Shown: piece by piece, positions 1-14,398 of the stretch
Layout: every line of letters begins with the position of its first letter
Position numbering within the stretch: the first letter of the stretch is position 1
DNA from: Tomocerus qinae
Taxonomy: Eukaryota > Arthropoda > Collembola > Entomobryomorpha > Tomoceridae
Direction of reading: 5' to 3'
DNA: 64,000 nt
Assembly (NCBI GenBank): GCA_020055645.1
Contig: CM034546.1
Location: 112,003,375-112,067,374 of the forward strand
Position numbers and translations under genes: made by a program
The notes under the pieces: generated by a model
The model's input: only the letters and a program-made list of their open reading frames with translations
Database searches by the model: none
Told to the model about the DNA's origin: nothing

Positions 1-3000
1 ACATTTGCAGTCATGAGGTCGCCAATTCTTTGTGTATTCTACTTCTTCTTCTAACTTGACGAATGGATATGGGGAAGTAGAAGGAGGAATGAGCAAACAT
101 ATTGTACGTTACGTTTAGTCATTCAGACATTCAGAAAGGAGGTAGGTAGCATGTTCAGAGAGCTTAAGCCTTGAGTTTTATGGGTGAAAGAACTCAACTG
201 TTTTATTATGTACCTACTTCGGTACACAACTACCACATCACATGAATGGGTAATGATATGAGCTTTCCTAAAATCCTTGTCTAACTTTTATTAGCATTTC
301 TTTCCCTATACCTACCAAATACTTATATTTCATCTTGTAATAGTACTCCAAACAAAATCTCCCATACAGTATGAAAGGGAATAAAAAACACTTTTTTGAG
401 GATGTTACCAATTATAAGTGCTTAATTGTCCTCGTTTGGAAAATTGCTTTGTCAGTTCCAGTGGTAATTCAATAATAATATTACACAGACGTAATAACCT
501 AGCTCGAGCTCGTACGTGATTGTTGTGCCTCATCGCATACATCCGTGGAGCAGAATTCAATTTTCTCTCTTCGAGTGCCTGCATATCTCTCTCTACTCAT
601 CCTCAGTTTGTCAGTTCACTCTCTAATCCCTTTAGACAAAGTACACGTATTTTGTAATTAAGGGTTTTATTACAAGTAAACAGTCTTTATAATTAGTTAG
701 CATTAGATTTCTGCACTGCATGCATGCATGCTCGTTCCACTTACCCACTCTCGCCTATCTTTCATATTATTCATCAAATCAAGGTAAGTCAAGTCTTCTA
801 TCTATTGGTTTTCTCTTTCCATCCCAATTCATTTGTTATTGCTCTCCAATTACGTCTTCACTACCTTTCCCTACCTCATATCCTAGACTTCAAAGAACCA
901 ATGGAAATAAACTGATTGAAGCCAAGTGGACCTCTATCCATGTTCCACCTATGCTCTACACTTTCTCAACTTACGCAATCGATGCTATACCATCGAATGA
1001 ACTTGCAATCTAGAATCGTGAAGAATGTTTAGCTTTAGCTCAGCACTTATTCCCGTCTGCAACGGCATGATTGGATTCCAGGTATGCCTTGCAATACAGA
1101 TCCATTCAGCTTTCCTCTCCATTCTCCCAAATCGAGAAATACCTCTACCATATCCTATCTAATCAGACTCCTCTCCTTTCTCTTCAAGAATTCAATGACT
1201 ATTATATTCAACCATTATAAACCCTATCTATACTTATACTTTACCATATGGGATAACTAAGAGATTCCTCTGCATTCGATTTGTGTTTACATATGTAACC
1301 GTCCGTAGTCATCGTACAACGTGTAAGCATTCTCTAGAGATTACTCCACTAGTTCACATTACTATTTTAAATGTCGGTTTAGCTAGGTTACGCAGTAACT
1401 AACTCTAACTGGATCGAAGATATAAAAGCTTTCGATTGCTAATTATTCTCTAACTTGTTGTTTATTGTTTGTTATATCCTTCGGATTCATTAAAGTTCGT
1501 GTCAACCTCCTTTCATCTCTTTTACATCTACCCACCATGTCTTGTTAACAATAGCACCAGCAGGTTCGAGATTTTTCAGATTCTTGTTATCCCTAGCGTG
1601 CTGAAAGCCTAATATGCAAGACACCTAATATGTACTAAAGACACCATAAACTATTCGACATTCTCACCCAACCTTCCCTTCTACACAATTCCCTAACTAG
1701 AAGAATCTATATACCAACTAATAATATAAACAACTCACACATAACAATGTTTACGTAATCACGTCCTTTGTTTTTCTACATCATTATTTACATACATATC
1801 GTATATCAAGTAATTAATTACTAGTATATCCAAACACAAGTTTTCCATTATATACCTACCTATTCAATTCGTCGAATTTTATGTGTACAGCTGATGTCAG
1901 GTAGCAGTATGTAAAAGCAAAGTGTTTGTCTAGCAGTAAAGGTGATGCAGTGTTTGTTTTAGCCCTGCAAGCTCTATAGCCTTATTCTGAGATACAGATC
2001 ATAGATAACTAATTCTCAAAAGTTTCTGTAAATACGCCCTTTATAAGGAGGATAAAACCAAGCTCTTTAGATTTTTCTGCCTTCGTAGTGTGCATGCCTT
2101 TGGGGTATTGTAGGATCTGGGTTCTGGTGAATGGTGTATTATAAAGAAATAAATCCAGATATTGATTTTCCAATTATGAGATAAAAGAATTGCCCTAGAG
2201 AGACTTATATTATGGGAAATGCTATAATAGATTTCCTATTCACCCTTCATATGCATAGTAATAAATTATATACTAATCCATTAAATACGTGTTCACTACA
2301 AAATTAGGAGTATATATGTCTAAATTAAAGGATTTCTTTCTTTGTATATCGAATTCGAGTTTAGAAATATTGAAGAAAACAAGTGGATTTAATTTGATGG
2401 AGAACGTGGGCTAAGGATTTTGTACGTTATTTCGGAATTTTGGAAATCAGCTTTCGGTTGTGTAAAGTGGGATCGACAAACAAACTTATGGAGCAGGACA
2501 GCTTTGTAGTGTGTAATATATATGTAGATAGAGGGAGATTGAGAGTTCGAGAGGACAGCGTCGTACACGGAGTACTCTCCGGAGTACTCTCTACACTCCA
2601 GAGATGATGAGTAGAGGATGTATGTGACTATATAATGTATATGTAAGATGAGAAATCACTCTAAAAGCTTCTTTTTTCTTTTCTTGCTGACTGACAGCTT
2701 TGCACATATATAGTGGAGAAGCCCAACTTATTGTTAGACAAGAGTGTGCAAGTTCTCCGATTTTTATATCATAAGAACTTTCCTCGGGAATTTCACACTA
2801 CAACCAATCTAATGTACAATAGAAGCTTTTTATATATACTTTACATTAGAGGGTAGCTCTTGAGGCCTTGAATCGCTCGTCTCCAACAATGATTTTCCAG
2901 ATATGCCATGCCTCACTCACAATCAGTTTTACGCACTACTATGCGACAATCGTATCTTGCTACAGGATCTCCTATGTTCCACCAATACCGTTAACATTTT

Positions 3001-3946
3001 TCTGTTTCTTGAAATTCTAAATTCCTAAGAGAACATTGAGTGCAGTTCGTATACATAAGTACAGCTATACTTACTTGAACATACATGACAATAAAATCAG
3101 GCTATTTGACACGACTGGACGACTATGGCTTCCTAAATCCCTCGCCCGAATTGAGTTACACTTGCCTCTGTCTGAATTTTCGTCAGCTTCGTCCTACTTC
3201 ACTCTCTGGACAATAAATTGCGGAGAGTCGAAGGCTACTACCTGACTAGTGAGGACGGGGAAGCGTGTCACTGAAAATTCAATGGCTCTGCAGTGATTCA
3301 CTGCTGACAGAACAACAGAAAACTAACGGCCCTTTTCTAACGAGCATCTACTACCTTTTGCAATATCAACACGGTTCACTGTGGCAAGTGCCCACTCTTT
3401 AGAGATCGCACTGAGATTTGCTGATGAGGTACACTTGATAGAAAATCGTTGAAATTTTTGCAGTCTTCTTCAAATCCAAAGTTGAATGAAAACCGTGAAC
3501 AGAATAGAATTGATTCCTCTGGGATTAAATGCAGTCTTTTGTCGTTCTCTCTGAATATCTTCTTTGTGTATGCAATATCACTAAGCACCACTGATTTGTG
3601 AGTGGTTTTCCTTGGACACTTAAGACGAATTTATTATCTCGTATTTTTGCCGTTTAATAGTACTTCTTTCATTTTCAGTACTAGATATTAGATTTTCAGT
3701 TTTTCGCGTGCTATGGAGTAAATCCGCGTTATTTGAATTAGCTTTTCTGCAGTATTTGTTGTGATATAGTCAGTTAACATGCTATAAAATATCTTCGTAG
3801 TGGTTTTCTCCATGGGTTGTTACTTTTTACGGATTAATTATGCCATAATACGCTATTAAAGGGTTGTGTGTGGAAGAAATATTGGAGTGTTGTTTCGTAC
3901 TGAGTAGAATAATTAAATAACTAATGAAAACGATATTGTGTTGCAG
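1..3946. other. Upstream non-coding region, no gene recognised
   Basis: AT-rich sequence with only short open frames, none with protein-like composition on either strand. It probably holds promoter, 5' UTR or intron sequence of the gene whose exon begins at 3947, because that exon opens with two bases completing a codon begun elsewhere. I looked for an upstream coding exon ending in the required phase and found no convincing one. A local duplication with an 8-bp palindrome (GAGTACTC) lies near 2570-2592. Confidence 0.5.
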
Positions 3947-6900
3947 GTGTTGGTGAAAAAGTGGAAGCGTTGGCATCTACTTCAGCTGGAACTACGACCA
4001 CGACTGGAAGCAATGTGACATTCTTAAATTATCTCGAGAGCAGTATGAAGATGATTGTGAAGGCAGTGAAAGCAAATAGATGGGTCAGTTGGAAGGAAAA
4101 GGCGGAGAGTGTCCCAAATGGGAAATCAGAGGAGGGGGGTCATCGTCTGGTGAGGAGAAGTACAGAGAGCAAATTATCGTCAAGTGGTTATTACTGGAAT
4201 AATGGTTTTGTTGAAGAAGATCGGGTGCCTCTCATCCCGGCTGTTGCTGATTACGACATTGAGTCAGGACGAGGTCATAATGGAGAATCTCATCCAGCCC
4301 CTAAAAGTCCCTCATCAAATTTTCACAGAATTAGACACGCTGTAACAAAATTGGGAGGGAGGGGTTTAGATCTCTCGGTTGTGGAGCGTATGATTCTTGA
4401 TTCGAACCCAGATCCAGAGACGAATAGCCGTAGGGAACCAGTAGCCAAGATTACAGATGAGAACTATAAGCACAACATCCATCGTCGTCGTTTTGAAAAA
4501 ATCTCTCGGGAAGAAAGTCAAAGGAAACCCCACGAGAGCTTCTCTAATGACAAACAACAGAGTCTTATCAAACCAACTGTTCCCCCTTCCTTTCCTGTCG
4601 CTCCGTCTGCTTTTCTCGGCGAGGGATATCAATATCACAGAGAGTCTTCGCGATCTAGTCAAAGTCAACCGGGAGGAAATGAAAAGATTCATTTTAATAG
4701 AAACTACCATTACAATATTAATGAAGTTGACACAGATGGTAGTAGAGATAATGATAAAAGGCTGAGCTCCACTTCTAGGACGGCTACACATAAAAAGAAT
4801 GCTATTACTTTTTCGTTGACGACAGACAACAGCTCTGATGATGACTTACCTGATGTAGAAGAAGGTGAAGAGGCTGAGCCCAGGGCACGACCCAAGGACT
4901 CTCATAAGAAATCCATTCACATGGAAAACTTAGATAGTATTTGCTACAAGACCGATGATGTTCTCATCGTCGTCGCTATCACCTGCTGTCTCAACTTCGC
5001 ATTCGTTTTAGTAGTCTGGGGCTGTGTCCGATGGTTTTCCGTAGCAAATACGTCAAAAGAAAAAGAATTCCAGCAATTGTAAGTGAACTTTACAAAATAA
5101 TAATCCTACACCATTCCTCACTACTAAAAGCACTTTCGCCATCATTATTTTTTCAATAGTAGAGAGTACATCCTCGTCTTAACTCCTACGCTCTTTTTGA
5201 CACACAAATTGAAAGAAAGCTAAATCATATCTCCAAATAAACAAAAACGAGGAATAAATCAAATTCAAATTGGAAGGCAGACATCTCCAACTGTTGCACA
5301 ACTTGATGTATCTGAATATACAGAAAAAACCAATTTCTCTCTCTTTCTCTTTCTCTTTACTTTCACTTTGGAGAGATGTGCATGTGCACTCACGGAGTGT
5401 ATCTACATGGAGGAGTCTAATGTAACATCATTCATTTTCCCTTTACATTCGCACGTCACCACTAGCTTTCTCTTGAGTAGTGAGCCAACTAAACCAAAAG
5501 GCTTTAGTAAGGAAAAGAATAATCCTCAAAATTTCTCATGTCATATCATGACAGAACATGGAAAGTTAGTCAGTTCTACATGCTATACAAAAGTATTTTC
5601 TCGGGTCTTTGGCCAAAACCTTTTTACCTTTTTTCATTATATCCAAACTTGAATTCGATCTACTATGTGCATAAATAAATCCCGGACTGAGATTCGCTAA
5701 CTTTCCTGTCTACACTTTTAATGCCTAGCGTTTAATCATACCCTATCTCATTCCCTTTGACGCTCTTCTAAGTCTATCGCCGTAACTCTGTCATCCCACC
5801 ATTCATCTTTTCACTCCTCTGCCTGACCCAAAAATTTTATACAAGTTAGTGAAGCATGCTCTTCAGTGAGTAATGTCCCGATGAGAAAGTCATCTTTAAA
5901 CTAATTTCCTACTCAAAAAGTAAACATTCCGGCTATCCAAAAGCAAATGGTTTTGTGGGGGACTTAGTTACACTCCATTCTCTCTTCGTTTACTTACGGG
6001 GATCCAAAAACATCCCTACTCCTAAATACACATTATACTAACACTGTGCAGACAACCAAAAAGGAAACCTTGTTACTGTTTCGTAGTATTTAAGAATGCT
6101 GAACACGCAACAGAATCATTCTATTAGTGTGCTATTTGCTTAGTACAAATTATTATGTTGTGATATCTATGTCTTTCTCTAACCATCTCTTCTGTTCTAT
6201 AGTAAATAGCCAGAAACTCCAAGTGAATTAGAAACTAAAATGCAAATTGCACTCTCACTCAGCTGCGAGATCTCTGGAAAAGGAAAAGGACGGAGAAATC
6301 AGCACAAGTAGGTACCTATGAAGGTTAGACTGCTGATGAGCGGCAGTGAACAGCTGGACTATTTCCGAAAGATTAGAAATATTCAAAGAAGCTTCATTTC
6401 TGCATTAGGGCTTCGTCTTTTACTATCATTCCTCCAGTTCTCACGAAACTATATATCCGCTCTATATAATATTTTTCCTCTATATTACTTAGCGAATTCC
6501 CACTTTCTAAATAGAATAGTAAGTGTCTTATAGGTAGGCATCCATCCCTTCAATGTATCTCTTCATCCTAATAGCATTCTAAATACTGTGTGGAAAATCA
6601 TGGGAATGGTTTGCAGGGAATGAGGTAGGAACAACTAGGTGGGCTTTGGGAATACCCTTCTTTGTGGTAGCAAGTGAAAACTCAACAGACGTGAATTAGA
6701 AAGAGAAAAATGGAACTGGAAATTGGGAACTATGAAGCAGATGAGGCACTTTTGTTCACCTGATTCTACTATTCACAAACACCGTGTGGAATACTTGACT
6801 TAAATTATCTAAAATCTCTAGTCAACAAAATCGGAGAAGATACGTTGCCCGTCTGATTGTAAACAATTCCCATATCTTTCTATCTCCTTCTACTGCATAT

Positions 6901-9445
6901 AAAATAATATCTATACCAAATCTCCTACATGTACTTACACAACAGTCAGCCCATAATAGACGATCCTGCTCTTGTTGCTTTTTCCTTTCCTGCTCACGTC
7001 TGTCCCTCACGAATATGAGTTTTCGTTGGATTGGCAGCGGCAACGAAGCTTTTTCCTCTCTGGGCAATATGATTATACTGCTGGTGCTAAACAGGAAATT
7101 GAGCCTATAGTTCATTCCTTCTACCATTTCAACAAAGAATCTACTAGCTTTCCCATTTATACCATAGGTATCTTTGAGCACACACATTCTCCTCTCGTGT
7201 CAAGTACGACTGCACTTCCCAAAGTGACAAAACAGAAAAGATTGCACCATTTCGTAAAAGGACCATCCAAAAGTACATCTCGTATGGTAATAGCGTCGAC
7301 GTGGCTAAAATCATCATTTCCACTATATAGACATTTCTGCAAAACGCCAAAGTGCTAATTTCCTTTTGTTTTTGCTATGTTTGGCGAAAACTTCATGGGG
7401 AATACACCAACTTTTGAATAAAGGGAACCTTTCACCTATGAGATTGGTTGACATTAATTATTTCACAAGAATAATATAATGACCTTGTGGAAGTAAGGTT
7501 AAAAAATCATGTAAATATACTTCGCATAGAAAATTTTTTTTTCTAAAATCGCCTAAAAAAGTTTATCGACGATCTTCAAATTGCTTCAATTTATACGGAG
7601 TTTTCATCATTTATCTGTTCTTCTCCAGGTTCTACTGATGCCTAACAAAAACATTACATACCTAACCCAAAGGATTGTTTTTGGATTCCAATCCAACTAC
7701 AGGATTATAAATTTTTGCTATTGCCTCAGATTGGGACCTTTTGGTTGTATTTAGAGTTTCGATTTAAATATTCTATAAGATGGTATTAGGTTTGTTGCCA
7801 GTAATCCTCATGTATAATAAATCAATGGTTTAGATCCAAAAAATTCATGTAATTATGCAAGTGCCAAATATTCTGCGATTGCGATTCAATTGTACATGTA
7901 TCGTTCATTTAGAACGGCTCGATGTGCGCAATAGAGTACAATAATTGGTAAGTAAGAAGGTAATTCAATTACAGTTTCGGACTCATGAATATACAGTCTC
8001 CTAATGGATGCTTTCCTTGAATGGCAACTGCCTGTGCTGTTCTGTCCTGTTAATTGCTTAGTTAATCCTGTACTTAGGTCTTAGTCAGACCTTCTAACTT
8101 GTGCCAGCAATAGCATTCAATTAAAATGACAAACTTTTCCCGTTTAACACAAATACATAATAAGTTGATGGTATTGTGGAGCAAATAAAGTTGGGTATTT
8201 TTCGGCAGCTGATAAGGAGCGCAAAAGCAAATCAGCTTACCGCAGATATAGTAAATTAGTACTACTCACTACTTACATAAACGTATAGTAGGTAGCTAAA
8301 TTTTTGACAATGCCTAACTCTTCAAGGTAGTAACTGTAGTAAATGTATCTGTTGTCCTCAATACGATATTGTACACAGAATTGGATACTTGGACATAGTC
8401 CACATAAAATTATCTCAAAATCTCCATCCCATTACACTGCATGGGAAGCTGGAAACCACAGATAGGTATACCCAATGCTATAATTCCCTCAAAAAAATTA
8501 GATACCTAGTGCTACAACACTAGCCTTGGGGACAAGGGTCGCCGTAGACATTTCCACATCTGATTTCCTCATACTTTGTCCTACTTACACATTTCTCCAG
8601 GCTATATTATGATGTCCATATTATTTTGTGTGTCTATCCTTTAGTGTTTAGAATTCTTTTGCATTTAGTTGAGGAGCAATAAGGAGGAATAGGATTGGAG
8701 AACCCATTTTCTCAATTACTTTGTGCGTTTACAAAGTTTTTGTTGTGTGTCTTGCTCATTTATTTTTATAGTTCCGCTTTTACACTGATGTGAATCAATT
8801 TTGGAAATTGGTGAAGGCCAACTTTTCTTTTCAGCATTACCCTATTCAATTTCTTATCAGTTGCAGCAAAACCACTGACAAAGGGAATTGTAATGTTCAT
8901 TTTCCATCATTATACAAATTACAGGTTCTATGTAGACACAAAGGAATTGTGTTCCAATATGTACGTTGCAAATTGTAATCCATTTGCTCAAAAGATAACA
9001 GATAGGATGTTTAGGAGAAAGGAGTAATTAATACTTCCCACATCAAATAAATTAGCACAGAATTATGGTTAAACTCATATTACGGAGATCTAAATACAAT
9101 ACATTGATGTTATCATAAACATAAAGCCCGATTGTCGGGATAAGACAGTAAAATTAATTGGGAAGTGTGAATCGATTAAATATAATGATTGTGTATTTTG
9201 TTGGCAGTGACTGTGAGGAGACTGGAGATTCCATTTTATTTCGTGCAGAGCAAGAAGACCAATGTTGGTCAAGCGGAAACACAACAGCAAGGGATCGAGA
9301 GTTTCTAAAGCACCGGATAAAGAGGTTTGGCCGGACGATGAACAGTACAAGTTTGTACTCCTTTCGTCCCGGCTACGTGCCTCAACATTGCATCCAAAGA
9401 TCTTATTCTCACTCGATGGAAGACTTGCGATACGTACACACATGA
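3947..9445 (+). CDS. Single-pass membrane protein, unrecognised (3' part of gene, two exons seen)
   Basis: Exons 3947-5078 and 9208-9445 (stop TGA 9443-9445). The first follows a TTGCAG acceptor and ends at a perfect GTAAGT donor (5079); the second follows TTTTGTTGGCAG. Phases agree: two bases (TT) at the first exon end plus one T at the second exon start. The first exon starts in mid-codon, so coding may begin upstream; the first in-frame ATG inside it is at 4045. The protein is long, polar, Ser- and Arg-rich, with an acidic stretch (SSDDDLPDVEEGEEAE), then one hydrophobic segment (DVLIVVAITCCLNFAFVLVV, bases about 4957-5016) and a basic cytosolic-type tail ending EDLRYVHT. No known family was recognised. 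An AATAAA signal lies at 9555-9560. Coding status is supported by open length, codon composition and splice phase; the function is unknown. Confidence 0.6.
5079..5084 (+). promoter_or_regulatory. Splice donor overlapping an in-frame stop codon
   Basis: The hexamer GTAAGT contains the TAA (5080-5082) that would stop the upstream exon if the intron were kept. Splicing joins the frame to 9208 and adds 78 further residues; retention or a poly(A) site inside the intron would end the protein at EFQQL. AATAAA-like hexamers occur soon after (near 5237 and 5254), so a short transcript is possible. Confidence 0.5.
5085..9207 (+). other. Intron of the membrane-protein gene, about 4.1 kb
   Basis: It contains open frames of 70-130 codons near 6318, 6822-7187 (-) and 6972-7358 (+). 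The last two overlap on opposite strands, lack recognisable domains or splice context, and look like chance frames. Nothing else was recognised. Confidence 0.45.
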
Positions 9446-12400
9446 GAATCTGAGAGTTTCTGTCGTCTCGCCTCGCATCCAGTTCTCCTAGAACTTTCGA
9501 TAAACTACAAACACAGTGTCATGTAGCACAATACGTCAATATATGTAACACATCAATAAACATTTACGACTTCTTCGACGATTCATATCTACGTACATGT
9601 GGTACATTGCACAGAGCAACACAATCAAGAGCAACTTAAAGTTTTTAAATCTACGACAGATATAAACGTACTTCTACTGAATATATAGGGATATAAATAT
9701 GGATACATAATACTATTGTTATATGCTGCTCTTACCGATACTACTACGTGGACTACAATAATAACCTACTAATCTGTACTGTAGCTATGAACATATTTCG
9801 GATCTACTATAATAGCATCAGTTTATAGTGTATTATAAAGTAAGATCATGTCATAATATGCACAGGTATATTTTATCTTTATGTATAACGTGGTGCATGT
9901 AATACAGATCATACTATATCCCAGAAATAACATTTACAAGATTAGTGTTAATTATGTTTATGCAAAAGTTTCTTCTCTTCTTCTGAAGCAACAACCGTGG
10001 AGGTGGAGGTCAACTTTAAACATTTCTTCAGACAAACTCCCGTGATTAAAAATGCTGTCTGGATAATTACTGCTCTTCGAAATATGAAATCTTATACTTG
10101 AATCCTATTGAAATACTTTCGGCACCACGTTGTATTTGTAATGACATGTACCTATGCCCAATGTAGACTACAAGAAATGGCATTATCAAATTAAATACCT
10201 ATTATTTATTATATCATCAACCAGACTGTGTAATTTGGTCTAATTCTCTCTTAGTACACTACTAGGGCAAAGAAAAGTCATTATTTCCATTTTCTAAGCA
10301 TGCAAACTTAGAACTGTAATTTCCATAATTTCCATTGCATCAAAAATTGTACTCGTCAGCATAAAGAAATTATTCGCTCAAGGTAATGGTACACTTTAGT
10401 AAAAGATAAACAGAAAAGTTGCATGTTTATGCAGTTATGAATGGATGAACGGATTATATCGTTGTAAGGTAGATATCATATATCTCCTAAAAGTATAGCT
10501 ACTTGAAAACTCTATCTTAAGAACAATACAAACAACTTGTATGGGAAAGGAGGATTGTATGATAATAAGTAATGTAGTCTTTGGTAAAAGGAAAATATTT
10601 CTTTTTACGTGCACACACACACGTAGAGAGATATTATTTTAGTATAAGGAGCTGAATATTGCATCGGTGTTGAAGGTTGCTTTTCTAACCGGATCAGATG
10701 TTATTGAGAACCAGAAGTTCCAATTTCCATCTTGGCCATTGCTATATATACAATATATGTAGTATGCAAGATAGAAAGTGATTAAATTGTGCACAGATGT
10801 GTGTATGATATGATACGACGTGAGCATTTCAATTTCCTCAAAAAATGAAGGGAAGGGGTGTTATTGGTTCTGAAGGAAAGTAAAAGGGAAAGTAGAGGAA
10901 AAAGCATTATCAACACGGAACTGGCAAGACACGGCGAACAAACTACACTTACGCACGCAATGAACTAGAAGGGAACAAGAAGGATTCAAGGATAGACAAT
11001 AAGCAATAGTTTCAGGGGAATAAAATCTCCATTAATATTTGTGCTGAGTGAGTAAGTAACCAGCGCCTACAACATTAGAGTAAGTAATATCCAACCCAGA
11101 AAACTATTTGCTTTTCTATTTGTAGCAAATGCCTTTTTACGTTCCCTGGCGTCCGTACATTTTCTCCTTCTTCAACTTTCTCCGTATTTTATACTTATTA
11201 TCCTAGATTCATTTCATATCATACTACACCTCACCTTCTCCAGGCACACACAACCGAGGAGATCAACCCTTGCTTGTCAGTATTTATTACACAGATATTG
11301 CAATGTGTACATACACATAGAATCAATATTTCCCTATCAATACAAACTACAAAGTAAATATTTTCTAGCTAAATAGCTATCTACCTATGTTTTTTTAGGA
11401 AATGTATACTTTTGGTGTATTATGCCCTCAAGATTTTTAATATACGCTCTCCGATACATTATTATCAATGTAATCTTTAAAAAAGTTTTGACTTTGGCTA
11501 AATCCATAAGGATTTGTATAGCTTATAAGTTTGGGTAAAGGTTTGGGGGTTATGAGAGTAATAAATAATGCATCAGAAGAATATTTATGTGGCAGGAGAG
11601 GAGCATTATTATTAGTGTGTTTAGTGGATGGAGAAAAGGATGGTTGAAAAGTGAAAATAGGCATTGTTTGGGATCGCGGTTAGACGGAGTAAGTTTAGTG
11701 TTTCCAGAAGGGGATCTCAAGTTCTTATTCCCGTCTGATACCATTATTGTAATCATCATCATGAAGGGACGGTGAGTCTCTAACTGTTGTGAACTCATTC
11801 TTTACTGTCCTTCGGCGTTCCCCTCCCTGTCATGCTTCTTTCTTCACTTTCTTCTATTCTTTCACCAAACGAACCCAAAAGCTAGAAGCTTGACTTGACA
11901 AACTAACTAAGCTCACTCTGTTGAGTTCACTTCGGCTCATCTCTTCATTCTACAACAAAACTCAAGCGACAAAAGTAAAAGAGCGATATTAAACTTTCTA
12001 GCCTCAGCAAAAGTGTACCCTTCTATCTACCCAGAGTTCTCGTTCAAAGCATTATTTCATTTCTTTTCTAGTTCATCGCGTTTGCTTTCATTGCTCTCTA
12101 CTCTCGTCGAGTACCACTACTGCACATACCCCTCAAAAGACTCGTTTGTTGACTGTGTATTCTATTTCAACACAGAAACTCTTTTGTCTATACTAAACCC
12201 GTATATAGTACACTCATCTTTTTAATGCACGCAATCCATTGAAAATATGCTCTAACATGTAAACCATTATTATACTTTCACCTGCTCAGCTCGTTTCCTT
12301 TCTCATTTTGCAACCTCCCCGTATACATACAGTCTGGAAAAATATTAGCAATACACCCGAGCAACTGTTCCTAAAATTGCCCACGGCACAAAAGTAATTT

Positions 12401-14393
12401 GCTAATTTCCTCGTGCTATACTTGTAAATAATAACTCTATTCTAGAAATACAAGCATGGGAAAGAATTGTATGTAGTCGATAACAACTTTTTCTTTTACA
12501 AATCTATGGTCCGTTACTGAAAAGGAATTGATATTGTTTTAGGGTAGTATTTACAAGAATCTCAACGAAAGTGTCATAAGGACCAATACGTGTGTACGAA
12601 TCATACCATCTTTAAGATCCTTGTGCAGGTGCGGTAAAAACTTACGACTGTGGTACCCGAGTACTTTTTATATCAATTTCCACAAGACTAAATCCCATAG
12701 TTTCGATTCGGGAAACCAACTTTCTTTTGGGAATTTACAAAATTACAGATGTTTAGGAAAGTCAGTTCTGTTCACTGGTCTGAAGCAAATAGCGTGAGGT
12801 GAGGTGATGGCGGGTTAAATTTTTTTCTGAGTCAGTCCTTATATATAGGCAAGTTGACCCAGTCGCCTCAAGAGTACCTAAGATGTTGGTACTTGATATC
12901 TACACTTTAATTTCCATAATATCTACGAGGGTTCGTGTAGCTACATTTATTCTGTAGAATCTCCAGAGCTACGATACTTTACATATCATTTATCATCTAT
13001 TTTGCATTGCTCCCAAGCAAGAAGGGGTAGTGTCTGCTAGTGGCACGACAAGGGAAGTGTAAGTGTAGATAAGGAAGAAGAACTGCTAACTTGCTTTCCT
13101 TTTTCTTGTCTTTTGTCTCTTTTGCTTCCTACTTTTGCTTTGTTGCCAGAATTCTATTTTTGTCAGAATTAATCAGCGTTCTCTATCAACCACCTAACAC
13201 ACGTAGAAGAAAGTAACTTTTTCGATTGAACGCCCCTGCCTCTGTTCCAACTTCTTTTCTGCTCACTTTCTCTTGAGAAAGCAACCCTGCATGCTGATAG
13301 GAAAAGTAACTAATAGCCCATTCCTTCAATCAGACCTATTTGGCTCGCTTTAACGTGTCTCTATTCATTGGAATCCCATGTAGCCCCAAGCTAAACTAAT
13401 TCACAACGCTACAAAATGGAAAAGAACAAAACTTTTTTAGATTTCGGGGAATTTTCATGTATCAGATAATTTCATTACATGCTACAATAAGTATAAGAGC
13501 ATATATTCCCTATATAAGTCTCAATTTCTGAGAAGAAAAACTTTGATTGAGGATTCTTGAAGATAGAATTAAAGACTAATAGTGTACTCGACAGCATTCA
13601 AGCACGCTTGCACTTAAAATCCAAATAGTTAATACTTTCATGCATTTTCTTTTAAGGTATTAATGATACTACATTCAAGAGTTTATAATTCCTGAAAGTA
13701 AAGGAGTTATTCTGAGGAATATTAAATAGAAAGCTAATCAGCGTCTTTCCAAAATGTAGAGTTTAGAAATGAGTGAAAGCAAAACGAAAGGTGGTAATTT
13801 AATTCTACAGGGTGCACATAAAGCAAAACTTTCACAAAACTTTCACATGTGAAAGTTTTACATGTATAGTTTAGGCTTCAATACAGAAATCTCATTTGCA
13901 TGGAGAAAGCTATATGAAGCGATACTTTATACGCACACTGTGGCGATTATGTAAAATGATGCATAGAGCATAATATAGTATAGTTTGGAACAAATAGAGC
14001 ACTATCCTTTTCAATCAATCTTGCTTTATTAGGTTTTCTCCGAAACTAACAAAATCATAAAATTCATTTAAGTTGTCTGTCGTGTCTAATTATTTGAGTT
14101 ATTGCGTGCGTGTAATAACAGGTATACACGTCGCCTTTATTAGCTGACTTAATCAAATCTCACATGCCCTGTAGTACTCTAGTGCTAAGCAAAGGCGCAG
14201 AACAAAGCGGCTTAATGAAGTGATAAACAAGGTGTTCGGTGCCTGGATGTTTGAATGAAAGCTCTTGTACTTTATTAGCCACGAGTGAAGGAACCATCTA
14301 ATTACCTTTAAGTAGGCGCAAGACAGATAATGGAGATTTCGGGTGCAATAACTTTCAACTCCACACGCTTAGCTTATCTTCTCTAATTCTTCC
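9446..14393. other. Intergenic region, no gene recognised
   Basis: AT-rich sequence. Overlapping short open frames at 11437-11798 on both strands have no domain, splice context or homology I can name. The one distinct structure is the 24-bp palindrome at 13836. Confidence 0.5.
13836..13859. repeat. Perfect 24-bp palindrome
   Basis: AAAACTTTCACA is followed directly by its exact reverse complement. The left half is also preceded by a direct partial copy (AAAACTTTCAC), giving a small nested repeat. It could be the tip of a decayed mobile element or a protein-binding site; nothing nearby decides this. Confidence 0.6.
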
Positions 14394-14398
14394 AGTTT
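14394..14398. repeat. Target-site duplication (left copy, AGTTT)
   Basis: The same five bases follow the other LTR at 24731-24735. A 5-bp duplication is within the 4-6 bp range made by Ty3/gypsy integrases. Confidence 0.75.

Noticed and set aside
4366..4895. Antisense frames opposite the first large exon (141 and 61 codons)
   Set aside because: They are mirror frames of a Ser/Asp-rich coding exon; the sense frame is longer and has splice sites and a membrane segment.
6822..7358. Overlapping open frames of 121 and 128 codons on opposite strands
   Set aside because: They shadow each other, lie in the intron of the membrane-protein gene, have no domain, and show no splice or start context.
11437..11798. 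Three overlapping short frames on both strands
   Set aside because: No recognisable domain, splice context or protein-like composition.
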